Under the pieces are notes generated by a model that was not told where the DNA came from, ran no database searches, and was given only the letters and a program-made list of their open reading frames with translations. Made by a program: the position numbers and the translations under genes. This document shows positions 29,729 to 41,200 of a stretch of 64,000 nt of DNA, one piece after another. The stretch comes from Pinus tabuliformis (taxonomy: Eukaryota > Streptophyta > Pinopsida > Pinales > Pinaceae): positions 694,162,420-694,226,419 of the forward strand of contig CM062813.1 in assembly GCA_031772625.1 (NCBI GenBank), given 5' to 3'. Numbering within the stretch: position 1 is the first letter of the stretch; each line of letters opens with the position of its first letter.

Positions 29729-30336
29729 GTTAACTTCATGTAAACAGATACCTTATCTTATATTCACTTAATCAACACAATCATAGATGTTCACACGGCA
29801 TATAAATAGCAGAAATGGAATTTATACCCAATACATTCAATGCAAAAAATAGTAAATAAATACACAGGAATGGTATAAAACTTCTCTTTATTGATGCTTC
29901 AATCGGTTATAGACTCAACCTGCCCTACGCACTCAGTTACAGGGGTCCGCGCACTCAACTGCGGACTACTAGGCCTCTGCGCACTCAGCTGCGGACTAGT
30001 AGGCCTCTGCGCACTCAGCTACAGGGCCTTCTCCTACTCTACGACCCAACGACTCGACTCTACACTTAGATAAGACTCAATTCTTCATCCTTCATTCTAC
30101 TTCTCTAACTTATTTACAACTTAGAGTCTCTCTCTATTTATACAATCCCATGGTCCACGGACCATGGGGAGATCTCTAAAGCCGACATTACATTACAAAA
30201 ATGAGGGCAGACATCCCTATGACACATTTACAATATCGTGCTCTGTGCCCACAAAATGTGGAGTCTTTACATCGAATTTAGTCAAAATCTGGGCTTTAAG
30301 CCCCAAAAATTCCCTTGGGGGATCCTGCACCCAACA
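29729..30336 (-). repeat. Second D-family LTR copy, with LTR start
   Basis: In minus orientation it begins TGTTGGGTGCAGGATCCCCC at 30336. The part 29729-30125 repeats the content of 28131-28498, so the two LTR pieces overlap and cannot be halves of one simply interrupted LTR. Confidence 0.82.
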
Positions 30337-31485
30337 AGGGCTCCAACCCTATCCTTCTCAAGGCTCCAACCTTGTTTTTTAGAAGCTCCAACCCCTAAGG
30401 AACCAACCCTTCAGTCTTCTTAATAAAAATGAATAATTTACTTGCTTGTATTTCTCCATAAGACTCTACAATGTTCAATACTTCATTCGTCCAATAGCTC
30501 CAAAAACACCTAACGCTTATGTGTTCGAGGTTATCAATTTGTATCTTGTTTATAACTTCAAGTTTGACTTGTTGAATTCTCATGCCTTCACTAGAAGATC
30601 ACGAAAAACTTAATGATGTTACCACAATCATTCCATTATTGTATCATCATTGATTTATTCTCTAAAGTGTCACTACAACAGGTCTGAAAGATTGATTTCA
30701 AATTAATGCACTGTAAGTGTAACCAACTGAAACTGCATTGTGGTGGGTTCCAAGCTCATGTAGTGGAATTTGAGCTCACTGCGGTGGGTTTTGAGCTCTT
30801 ATAGTGAAGACTGAGCCTACTGTGGAGGAGTTTGAGCTTCTGTAGTGAATACTAAGCCTACTTTGGAGGAGTCTGAGCTTTTATGGCTTATCCAAACATT
30901 GTCCCATAGTCTTATCTCGAGCAAACAATTACGTGCTCCTTTTATCACAGGCCCGAGGGTATGGTAGATCATTGTTATGGTACCAAAAAAAATCCCAATT
31001 TTCTTGTCCAATAAGCATATATTAACCAAATATCGAGCCTTTGTTTCATTGTTTCAATATTTTGAAGATCTTCACTAAGTTCTTATCCAAAAGGTTTGAG
31101 ATTTTTTTTCATCGATTTATTTAACCCAAACAGAATTTTCTTCCTCTTCTCGGCGCTGTAAAGTTCACAAGTTTTGAACTATTTACTTCTCTATGTAATC
31201 CTTGACCAAATTCGATAGTTCTGAAATGAAGATCTGAGCTCATATATATATGGATTTCACCTTGAAGTGAAGATACATGACCTATGGAGGAAGTTGACTT
31301 GAGAGACAAGGTATAGGTCGGCTAGACTATCAAAAAATACTTGTCTTTGTGATTGTTCTTGAAATAAGAGTGGATTCAACAACTATCTACATCATCTATG
31401 TCATCAAATCCTTCATCAAGTGTCATCAATGGTGGATGTGGATGGGTATCGGAGGTTTAGGTGTCGGAAGCTTTAACATGACACA
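30337..31485. other. Non-coding stretch left of element E
   Basis: No gene or element recognised apart from the 41-bp minisatellite and the ACACA target duplication of element E at 31481-31485. It was probably continuous with 48864-49579 before E inserted. Confidence 0.6.
30739..30880 (+). repeat. 41-bp minisatellite, about 3.5 copies
   Basis: Units at 30739-30779, 30780-30820 and 30821-30861 plus a partial, each exactly 41 bp, starting T(G/T)(T/C)GG(T/A)GG and containing GAGCTC or a close relative. Units differ by roughly 20-30%, so the array is old. Confidence 0.9.
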
Positions 31486-31980
31486 TGTTGGGTTGTTTTA
31501 TATTCTTTCCACGACTAACCTACATAGTGAACCCCCCCTGGGGGGTTAGAGGGGGGGGGCATAGCCCCCACTTCGTTGCGCCGATTGCATAGCGGGGGGG
31601 GGTCACAGGGGGGGTGACAGTCCCCCCTGTCCGGGGGGTTTGAGCGAAGGGGGTAGCCCCCCTCTACGAGGTCCAGGGCAGCGCCCAGCAAAAAAAAAAA
31701 AATTGGATCCTATATTAGGTTAGGCGAACCTACCTATGGTTTTCGGTCCATGGTTTTCGACGCGATGGTTTTCGGTCCATGGTATTGGATGCTTCGGCAT
31801 GTATAAATATGTATTGTAACATTGAAAGTAATATAATGAAAAATCAGGTTGGTAGTCCGATTTTGGGATCCAGGGGAAAATTTATGTGTATATGTGTTTT
31901 ATGTGTTATGCTCTCGCATTGTTTATTTTTTGTTTTAGAATTCATATGCAGGTAATTTTTGTACGGGGTTAAAACCTACA
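31486..31980 (+). repeat. Element E 5' LTR, 495 bp
   Basis: TGTTGGGTTGTTTTATATTC to TTAAAACCTACA. TATA box TATAAATATG at about 31802. The first third has long G and C runs. The 3' LTR is 446 bp, the difference being mostly in those runs. Confidence 0.93.
31528..31690 (+). repeat. G/C-run block in the element E LTR (possible G-quadruplex)
   Basis: Alternating G runs of 5-9 and C runs of 5-7, for example GGGGGGTTAGAGGGGGGGGG and GCGGGGGGGGTCACAGGGGG. Shorter versions sit in the other E-family LTRs (48455-48590 and 49628-49690). Four or more G runs with short loops fit a quadruplex; the C runs allow competing hairpins. Confidence 0.75.
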
Positions 31981-32000
31981 ATTGGTATCTGAGTAGTTTT
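31981..32000 (+). other. Element E primer binding site
   Basis: ATTGGTATCTGAGTAG directly after the LTR, close to the tRNA-iMet complement TGGTATCAGAGC. The related copies at 60341 and 60787 have the standard TGGTATCAGAG. Confidence 0.85.
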
Positions 32001-32102
32001 GGCTTCAAGGGGACGCCTTTATTGCTGAGGGGTTTCGCTCGGGCTTGTGGTAGACCCTGTTCAGTGGGAGATCTGCAAGATCAATTCTGGTGGTGAAAGA
32101 AG

Positions 32103-32987
32103 ATGGCGAGCAGTGGAAAGATAGAGACCGAGAAATTTAATGGTCAGAGTTTTGAGTTGTGGAAACTCAAGATGGAGGATCTGTTGGTGGATAATGATCA
32201 GTGGATCGTGGTAGATCTGGGTACTAAACCAATAGGATTGTTCGATGAAGAATGGAATAAGTTGGATCGGAAGGCAAAGGGCACAAAACAACTGTTTGTA
32301 TCAAATTCAATATTGTTGAATGTATAAGGGGAAGCTATGGCGAAGGCTTTGTGGGACAAGTTAAGGACTTTATACCAATCTAAGTCTCTAGTGAATAAAT
32401 TGTTCCTGCGGAAAAAGCTATATAACCTGAGGATGAAAGATGGAGACTCAGTGACAGAGCATCTGAACGCATTTAATATTGTGGTAAGTCAGTTAGCATC
32501 TGTTGATATTAAAATTTCAGATGAAGATAAGTGCATCAGTTTGTTGTGTTCTCTACTAGATTCATGGGATAGTCTAGTTATTGCAATAGGTAGCAATGCA
32601 ACTGCCTTGCAGTTTGATGAAATAGTCTCATCCTTGCTGATGGAGGAGATTAGATGGAAAAATATGGAGAGCCAGAATGGTGATGCCTTGTCTGTACGAG
32701 GACGGTCCCAGAACAGAAACAAAAATAAGTCATCGAGTGGGAGATCTAAATCTCCAGGAAAACCTGTAAAGATGGTGTGTTGGAAATGCGTAAATGAAGG
32801 GCACTTTAAAAGGGATTGTAAATCTAAAGCTCCTAATAAAGGAAAGGGATCTGATGATGCTCCTTCTGTAGAGGCGAAAACCACCTCAGATGAAGGTGGG
32901 GATGTGTACTTGGCTTCTTCAACTACACATGTAGATCATGAGGCATGGTTGATTGACTCAGGTGCATCCTCACTTCACTCCCCATAA
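32103..32987 (+). pseudogene. Element E gag and start of protease
   Basis: Starts MASSGKIETEKFNGQSFELW, a Tnt1-like gag opening. The longer open piece at 32337-32987 has the gag helices (KNMESQNGDALSVRG linker), a CCHC knuckle (CWKCVNEGHFKRDC) and the protease start LIDSGAS. Gag forms the particle and the knuckle binds RNA (family knowledge). Broken. Confidence 0.85.
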
Positions 32988-33303
32988 AGAGTGGTTCTGC
33001 GAGTATGAGAAATACAATGGTGGTGATGTCTTCTTGGGAGATGATAGGAAGGCTAGAATCATTCGTCGTGGAAAAGTAAAGTTGAAGTTGCAAGGTCGAA
33101 GGGTTAGAACACTTCCGAGTGTTCTGCATATTCCTGCATTGGCCAGAAATCTGATTTCTGTAAGCAAGTTGGATGATGCAGGTGTAAAAATAGTGTTCGA
33201 AAAGGATACTTGCAAGATGGTTTGGGGAGCACTGGTATTGATGTGGGGAGTTCAGACTAGAACTCTGTACAAGTTGCAAGGTAGCACTGTTGTTAATGGG
33301 TGA
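32953..33303 (+). pseudogene. Element E protease region
   Basis: Open piece with GDVFLGDDRKARIIRRGKVK, LPSVLHIPALARNLISVSKL and TRTLYKLQGST, the conserved run between copia protease and integrase. Broken. Confidence 0.8.
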
Positions 33304-33363
33304 AACAGTTCTGTGGTTCCTTAAAGTGGAGCAGAAAATCTACTGGTATCTGGAGAGAAGACC

Positions 33364-33687
33364 ATGTTGTGGCATCAAAGGCTTGGACATATTGGAGAGA
33401 AGGGCCTTCGAATACTTCATGATAAAGGTATGGTAGAAGGTATGAGTAATAGCTCTCTGGACTTTGATTTCTGTGAAAATTTTGTATATGGGAAGCAGAA
33501 TCGGGTGAGTTTCCCTTCTGGTGGTAAGAGGGCAAAACAAATATTAGAGCTTGTGCACAGTGATGTGTTTGGACCTGTGAAGGTTCCATCACTAGGTAAG
33601 TCTGTGTACTATGTATCATTTATAGATGACTTCTCAAGGAATACATGGATATATTTCCTTAAGAAGAAATCTGAAGTCATTGACAGG
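33364..33687 (+). pseudogene. Element E integrase, N-terminal part (left of element F)
   Basis: LWHQRLGHIGEKGLRILHDK, the GAG-pre-integrase motif, then ELVHSDVFGPVKVPSLGKS and YYVSFIDDFSRNTWIYFLKK, the start of the integrase core. Element F begins at 33688; the remaining part lies right of 46032. Confidence 0.9.
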
Positions 33688-35482
33688 TGTTTGGTCAATT
33701 TAGTGATGTCTAAATTGCAACTTTTAAATGTCAACCCGGGGCTCGTAAGCTGATGAAGTGAGGTGTACTATATGTACTTAGATAACCTTTTCTTAATCTT
33801 TTGTCGTTTTTATCTTTTTAGTTGTTTTTGATTATATATTTCCTAATGTGATGTGATGGAGATGTAATAAAGTGAGTGAATGTGGGTGATTGTGATGATT
33901 TCTAAGTGATTTCTTGAAACTTAAAGAGCATTCTAAAAGAAATCTTGAACAACAATTGCAATAAAATCAAAGCTTAAAATCAAATAAAGGACTAATGGCA
34001 TCGGCCCAGTATCTCTGCTGCTGATGAAAATGAAAATGAAATCTATATTAACTCAATTAAAAGCAAGAACATCTACTTTACACTATTTTAACTCTTCATT
34101 TAAATCTAATCAATGTGAAATCTAAGTGAGACAAATCACACTATTTTAACCTTTTCTTAATCATGTGAGAACAATTATGAACAGGTCAGCAATGTGAGTC
34201 TTAAAGCAAAATAAACCAAGCTGCACTAAGTGATATTTTGGCTCCAATAAAGTTAGTTGATTATAGAAAAAGAACCATCAATGAATGAACAACTTGATAA
34301 CTACTGAGCAGAAAGTAAAGTGCAAGTTAAAGAAATGATACTAATGAAAATCAAACTGCAGAAAAATAAAGGTCAGCAGCCTAGACAAGATGATCACACA
34401 TGCCACTAGTTAGGAAAAGAAAAGAAAGAAAATTGTCCCGGGCTCGCCTAAGAAACCTGCATAACACACTGATCAGTCATGAACAAAAGTGCAGAAATGT
34501 AAATCAGCAGAATTCAAAGTTTATGTACACTAATATACATGTTGAAAAAAATAAAATGCAGCAATTCATAAAGGTAACTGTACATTAATATACATGAAAT
34601 CAGAAAAAGAAATGCAAGAAATTAAAAGTAAAGCTACTGTACAGTGGTTGCAACAAACAGGGGCCCTCTGCCTACTTCAGCCAATCCAAAGAGCAGTTAC
34701 ACGCTTAGAAACAGAACAGTCTTCTCATAGATTAACAGCAAATGTAAAATACATTGGGGAGCTTATAAAAACGCTTACAAAAGATGTTTTTAACAGTGTT
34801 TTCAAAATGGATTAACGACTAACTATCCAGCGTTCAAACACGCTTTATTTATAACAGAGGAAATCAAACTAACTTAACGAAAACTAAGCTATTCAAGCAG
34901 TTGTGTAAAAACACGTAATCTTGCTGCGTCCTCGGATTTAGGCAACGGTCGTTGTGGGCATTCAATCTGCTATTGGATTCATGTTTCCCACTATCTTCGT
35001 GGCTGAGGGAGATGCCACCTGTTCTTCACGTGCTCCAAAACAGAACATGCATAGCCGTGCCACCGCCAATGACCTCTGTTTGACCGTATTTGCTTCCTCG
35101 TTGACCACGGGTTTTTGTGACCGGTTTGGGTGAGCTGGAAGGACACACACCATGTCCTTGGTTCCACGAACTTGCCCATGTGGCTCTTCTTCCCGGAGGA
35201 CACCTGGAACATATCATTTAATAAAACAGCTGTGGAATCCGGGGTTGGCTGCGGAAACCGGGATCAGCTGCGAAAACCCTGTGTGAGCTGCGGAAACGCA
35301 GCACTTTGAACCAAAATTCTAAACCAACAATAGTCATTAGCATAGTTAGCAAACCATGTAAAAAGTCCTAAAATACAATGATTTGAGCAATTTGATGGAG
35401 GGAATGAGTGGCGAAAGAAGGAAATGAATAGGAAAAGGAGGCTGAGAGGATGTGTAAAGAAATGCAGGTTTGAGGCTCAACA
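33688..35482 (-). repeat. Element F 3' LTR
   Basis: In minus orientation TGTTGAGCCTCAAACC (35482) to ATTGACCAAACA (33688), directly after the polypurine tract. TATA-like TTATAAATA on the minus strand at about 34846-34854. Confidence 0.96.
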
Positions 35483-35493
35483 TACCCCCACTG
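35483..35493 (-). other. Element F polypurine tract
   Basis: Minus strand CAGTGGGGGTA immediately before the 3' LTR start TGTTGAGCC. Primes plus-strand DNA synthesis in this family. Confidence 0.85.
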
Positions 35494-35540
35494 TGAAGGT
35501 GTTGCATGTCCTCATGCAACCAAAACTTTTTCATTGTTTT

Positions 35541-37118
35541 TCAATCCATGTGCTCAGATGCTTCTGCCAAAACATCTAGCCTTCTTCTCTTTCTCCTTGC
35601 TGCCAAAATTGTCCTTGGTTTTCTGACTAAACACCTGAATTTCAAATTGATCAATGCCCTGCTCAGCTTCTTACATTTTCTCTTCAATTTTCTGTTCTTC
35701 TTCTGCCAGAGTCCTAAGTGAAGCATGGTATTGTCATGGACAATTTTGTCCACCTTGCTTTGTTCTTTCAATGCTTCGTTTTCTTGTTTAATATGTCGGT
35801 TCAGGACTTCTAGCTCAAACACCTCCTGTTTTAAAGATTTGACCTGTTCATCAAGGGGCAATATAGTGCTTGGACCTGCAATTGATTGCTCCAAGGTCTC
35901 TAAGTAGTTATAGGCTTCTTGCTGGGTGGAATCTACCTCAGGTGTTTTTCTCGGCCTGAACTCAAATTCTGATAAAGGAGGATTGTTTTCTCTTTCCTTT
36001 TGAAAAGGACTTTCCTCACGTGGAGGACTTGCCTCTATGTCTTGCTGAGCTGGACCTTTTTCAGGTGTTCCTAAGTCAATGAAATGTGATTGTTTTTCTT
36101 TAGTCACACTCGTTTTTCCTTTAAGTCTACTGCTTCTTCTCACTTGTGCACTAGTGCTCTTTTGTTGGGCACTCTGTTTTTCTTTCTGTTTCTTCTTTGA
36201 GAGGGCAGCAGCTTGAAGTTGTGCTAGTCTATCAGCCAAGGTTTGAGAGTCTTCTTCTACTGAAGGTTCAGGTGATGGATGTGATTCTTGAACAATTTTT
36301 TTCCCTTTATCCTTTTTCTGCTTCTTAGTTCTGGCTCCCTCCTCTTCTTCTTGAGCAATTTCTTGAGTTTCTACTATAGGAGGATCTTGGGCTGCAACAT
36401 CTCTTTCTCTTCTCCTACTTCTTTTTGGGATTCTAGGGGAACTGCTAGAGGCTTCAGTCACCTCTTGGAAAAGGTTTCTGATTAGAAACTTTTCCCATGT
36501 ATCCTTGTTATTCTTCAATTGCTCTTCTATGAGAATTCTAATGAACCTGTGATGATACAAGTGGGATTCAATATGGCCTACATGCTTTTGGACAGTGGAA
36601 CTCATTTTCTTTAGGCTTGCTAACAGAAAGTAGGGTAAATTGAGGGCATGGCCTTCCATGAAATTCATCATAATCCTTGCATGGTACATATACATAGTGC
36701 CAAACCTACCCTCACATGTAATAAACTTCTGAACAAGTAATAACAGCGCAGACCATTCTTCTTTAATTAGGTTCACAGGAATTCCTTTGGTAAATATGGA
36801 AGTATCCATACCTGGGTTCTTAAGCATGTCTTTCCATCCCTGATCTTCCAGCCCTCTGTTCTTAAACCATCTGTCTCCTTGCTGTGGCAAACTGGTTGCT
36901 GCTGCTATTGTGGCCTATGTTATTGTGAATTTCAGGTCCCCTACTTCCACGGTGTGTCCATTGAAGGATCGAGCAAATGCTTTCGTTACCTCCTTATCAT
37001 ACCCTCTGAAATTTTGAATAAACTTCAACCACTTTGCTTTCTTTAGTGCTTCCTTCGTCTGTGGATACCCTTCTAAATACTTCGGACCCTCAGGTTCAGC
37101 TCTAAGCAGCTTCCCCAT
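35541..37118 (-). CDS. Element F accessory ORF region downstream of pol
   Basis: Two adjoining sense-strand pieces, 36915-37118 (67 aa) and 35541-36890 (449 aa). The N-terminal part (KFIQNFRGYDKEVTKAFARS, GDRWFKNRGLEDQGWKDML, GTMYMYHARIMMNFMEGHAL) looks like the globular domain found in Athila accessory or env-position ORFs. After it come basic clusters (PKRSRRRERD, KKQKKDKGKK), a coiled coil (SLKQEVFELEVLNRHIKQEN) and a basic tail (RRKRRRL). No clear signal peptide or membrane span, so an envelope role is not supported. The layout parallels the LTR-borne ORF of element A. About one or two breaks. Confidence 0.75.
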
Positions 37119-37838
37119 CTTCGGCTCTCAACTTCGGCTGAAGCTTTGACTGTGTGTGGATGCTCACGGGAAAAAAACACAGGTGGATTACGGCTGTAAG
37201 TGGAGTAGCCGTAACGTAATGCAAGGTTATTGCAGAACTGTAATCGGGGTTTGAAACAGAGCCGTGGAGTTTGCAGTGGAAATGGTGTGAGTACGAGGGA
37301 GTAGAAGACAACACGAGAAATGAGTTCAATGCATGCGGAAATGGAATGATAAGTGGACGGAATAACGGCCAAATCCTTTAGAGTCGGGTGGCTTACGCAC
37401 ACATCTCAGCGTTGGCTGCGGAAATGATGGTAAGGAGAGTCGTGGTACATTAGGTTACGTCACAGAGGTACGGCCAGTAATGGAGGAACAGCCCCGTTTC
37501 AAGTTTTGAATTAATGATGATTAGAGGACCGTTAAAAAGGTATCAGGTGGATGAAGCATTATCGTGGAGGAGGAGTGGGATGATCTTGCCGAATCATTGC
37601 ATTTAGTGGCTCTTTCCACGATTTAATAATTATGCATAAAATGACATTAAATTGTTGTTTGGAAAAGATTTTGATCATACCTTCATAAGTTTGCCATTTG
37701 TTGATTAAGGTTGCTGACCCATTATTGCTTTCTGATCTTGCAGATGCCTCATATCCTTGTTGATCTTGGTGATGATGATACCTCTAACTGTGATTTTTGA
37801 AAACAGAGTAATCCTGGTTGTAGAGACAGAGTGTGCTG

Positions 37839-37907
37839 GCTGCGGAAATCGTTTCGAGCTGCGGAAACTGGTGTTAGCTGCGGAAACGGTTCCCAGCTGC
37901 GGAAACT
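37839..37907. repeat. GCTGCGGAAA motif cluster in element F
   Basis: Four copies about 19 bp apart, usually as AGCTGCGGAAAC. Related clusters lie in the LTRs at about 35228-35300 and 45775-45845. Confidence 0.85.
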
Positions 37908-38184
37908 GAGACAACACTCCTTTAACTGCACAAAATAGTTAGAAAAAGAACTAACTGAATGAAATAGTCCTAAGAGGGACTTTTATTGATAAAATGGAAT
38001 GAGATGAATGAAGTGGAATGGAGATGGAGATGTAGTGGAGTGAAGTTGGAAATGACAAGTGGAGTGAAAATGGAGAGGAAGAGAGATTTTTTTTGGAAAA
38101 TATAGAGTGTCAGGTGTCCCTGATTTTCACTCTACATTTTCTGTATAAGACTACCAATCTATGATTGGTTTTCAGGCTTATACA

Positions 38185-38240
38185 AAAGATTTTTTTTCTT
38201 CTTTTCTTTTTTTTTTTCTCTTTTTTTTTTTCTTTTTTTT
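38185..38240 (-). other. Internal polypurine tract of element F
   Basis: On the minus strand almost pure A and G for about 55 bases, right after the pol stop. Could serve as an extra plus-strand primer site or merely be low complexity. Confidence 0.5.
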
Positions 38241-38258
38241 AACTAAAAGAAACAAAGA

Positions 38259-41200
38259 CTAGGCTGATGGAGGAGAAGAATTTTTCTCCACCAGCCTCAT
38301 TGCAGAATTTTCTTGGAATATTTTGACAAAGTCCTCTTTTGAGAGTGGCTTATGATAAATTTTCAATCGGTGGCCATTCACAATGAGAGGAGTTTGAAAC
38401 TCATCAATAGTCTTGACTCGAACTGCTCCATTGCTAAAGACTTCATCAATCTCATATGGTCCAAGCCAATGAGTTTGAAATTTTCCTTTGAAGTCTTTAA
38501 ACTTGGAATCAAACAATAACGCCCAATCTCCTTTTTGAAACTTTCTCTCCTTGATATATCTGTCATGCCACTTAGTTCTTTGGTGCTGAACTAGATCAGT
38601 CCTTAAAATTGCATCTTGTCTTATTTCATCTTGCTCATTCAGCTGCTCCATTCTGTGCTTTTGGGCTTCTGATAGATTCATCCCCAACTGAACTGCCATC
38701 TTGAAGGTCTTGACTTGAAACTCAATGGGGAGCAAGACTTCTTTCCCATAAACAAGTTCATAGGGAGAATGTCCTGTTGTGTTCCTCCATGTAGTTCTAT
38801 AGGCCCATAAGGCTTCAGGGAGCCTTTCTGCCCAATCTCTTCTATGGAGATGAACAGTTTTGGTGATGATGCTCTCAAGAACTTTATTTGTGGATTCCAC
38901 TTGACCATTTGCTTGCGGATGGTATGGAGTAGATTTTTTGTGCTTGATTTTGTATTCTTCCATCAGCTTTTCCATCAAGTTAGATGTAAATTGACTTCCC
39001 TGATCTGTCACAATTTCTCTTGGGACACCAAAACGAGTAAAAATATCCTCAAAAAGAAATTGAACAACTGAATTTTCAGTGGCAGAAGGCAATGCCTTGG
39101 CTTCTACCCATTTAGTAACATAATCAGTGCAAACCAATATATACTTCTTTTGTTTAGATGGTGGATTGATAGGTCCAATGAAATCTAAAGCCCATTTTTC
39201 AAAGGGTTCGATGAGTACCTGTGGCTGTAATGGCATTTCATTTGAAAGAGTTGGTCTCCCCACTCTTTGGCAGCTGTCACACCTTCTAACATATTGTTTT
39301 GCATCTTTGAAGAGAGAAGGCCAATAATATCCCAAAGAAAGGATTTTATAGGCAGTCCTTTTGTCAGCAAAGTGTCCACCGCACGGTTCATCATGACATG
39401 CCTTAAGGATGTCAGGCATTTCATCTTCCCGAACACATCTTCTGATCACACAATCTGGCCCTGTTTTGAACAATTCACTAGAAATCCATGAATAATGTGA
39501 ACTCTCCTGAATAATTTTCCTTTTCTCATTAGGAAATAAGTGTGGAGGTAGCTTCCCTGTAACCAAATAGTTAGCAATGTCTGCATACCAAGGAGTTTTA
39601 ATAGTTACTGCAAACAAATATTCATCTGGAAACTTATCCTCTACAGGAGAATCTTCATTAGTATTTTGGATTCTAGACAAGAAATCAGCTACTGTATTTT
39701 GTTTCCCTTGTCTATCTAACACAGTAATATTGAATTCTTGCAAAAGTAAAAGCCATCTTGTAACTCTTCCATTAGTAACAGGTTTATTCATGAGATATCT
39801 AATTGTAGAATGATCAGTATGGACAAAAGTTTCATAGCTGGTTATATAATGTCTAAACTTATTGATTGCATGAATAACGGCTAAGAACTCTTTTTCAGTC
39901 ACAGTATAATTTAACTCAGTGGGAGTCAAATTTTTACTGGTGTAGTAAATGGCATAAGGAATTAAATCCTTTTGACCCAAAACAGCTCCTAGAGTTGTAT
40001 CTGAAGCATCTGTAGAAATATGGAAAGGAAGTTTCCAATTTGGTCCTCTCAAAATGGGTGCTTCAGATATTCTTGTTTTTAAAGTTTCAAATGTAGATTG
40101 ACAGTCAGGATCCCAATTGAATTCACAGTCTTTTGTAAGCAATTTGAAAAGCGGAGATGCTATCTTAGTGAAGTTTTCAATAAATCTTCTATAATATCCA
40201 GTAAATCCAAGAAAACTTCTAACATCTTTCTGACAATTTGGAATAGGTAACTTGGAGATGACTTCAACTTTTGATCTATCAACTTTAATTCCATCTCCTG
40301 AAATATGATGTCCTAAAACAATCCCTTCAGTAAACATCATAAAGCATTTTTCATGACTTAATGAAAGATTTGTTTCTTTACATCTTATAAGGACTTTTTC
40401 CAAATTTTCTAATGCTTCTTCAAATGAGTTACCATAAACTGTAAAATCATCCATATAGACCTCTACACAATCATGAATTAGATCATAAAAAATTCCTAAT
40501 ACTGCCCTTTGAAATGTTGCAGGTGCATTACATAATCCAAAAGGAAGTACTCGGTAAGCAAAAGTCCCCCATGGACAGGTAAATGTGGTTTTGTCCTGAT
40601 CTTCAGGTGCTACCTGAATCTGATTGTAACCACTAAAACCATCCAGAAATGAGAAATACTTTTTACCTGCTAAAGTATCTAATACTTGATCAATAAAGGG
40701 TAAAGGAAAGTGATCCTTCAAAGTTTCTTTGTTCAATTCCCTATAATCAATGCAAACCTTCCATTTACCATTCTTTTTAGGTACTATAACCAAAGGAGAA
40801 ACCCACCGGCTATCTGAAATGGGGTAAATGAAGTTTACATTAAGTAACTTTTGGAGCTCTTCTTTCACTATTTCCCTAAGGTTTGGATTCATCCTTCTTT
40901 GAGGCTGTCTGATTGGTCTACTATTTTCCTCAATGTAGATGTGATGAATGCAAGTCTTCGGGTCAATACCTTTCATATCTGTATATTCCCATGCAAATGC
41001 AGTAGAATGCTTTTGCAAGACTTTGGTTAGCTCTTCCTGTTGTGATTTTTCCAAGTTTTTGTTGATATTCAGTGTTTTTCCTGGAAAAATCTCAATGGCA
41101 GAACTACCAAACTCTTCCATAGAGAAAAGAGACATCTGTCTAGATGATAGACACTCAATGTCAGAATCCAACTGAAATTGTGTGTGGTCATATTCTGAAG

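Larger units (their letters stand above)
21202..30336 (-). mobile_element. Element D: old, broken Ty3/gypsy element, same family as G
   Basis: Minus orientation: 5' LTR part 28498-27766, tRNA-Glu-like primer site, gag pieces, protease, a second gag-like domain, the C-terminal part of integrase, an accessory ORF region, polypurine tract, 3' LTR part 21700-21202. The 3' LTR is interrupted by element C. On the right the 5' LTR meets fragment K and a second LTR copy (29729-30336). No reverse transcriptase was recognised. The coding region is badly broken (more than ten breaks), so the element is old. Confidence 0.8.
37119..38258 (-). other. Element F spacer between pol and accessory ORF
   Basis: About 1.1 kb without a supported gene. 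It contains four close copies of GCTGCGGAAA (37839-37907), another at about 37412, and a long purine tract on the minus strand (about 38185-38240). The GCTGCGGAAA motif also recurs in both LTRs. Confidence 0.65.

Noticed and set aside
31121-31309. Small minus-strand ORF as a host gene
   Set aside because: 62 codons, no recognisable domain, no splice or promoter context, in AT-rich non-coding DNA.
34594-34815. Duplicate 73-codon ORF in both F LTRs (also 45139-45360)
   Set aside because: It runs antisense to the element, differs between copies by replacement changes and has no domain; its duplication is explained by the LTRs.
35541-37118. Envelope protein of an Athila endogenous retrovirus
   Set aside because: Position fits, but there is no signal peptide, membrane anchor or Cys pattern; the layout is basic and coiled coil.
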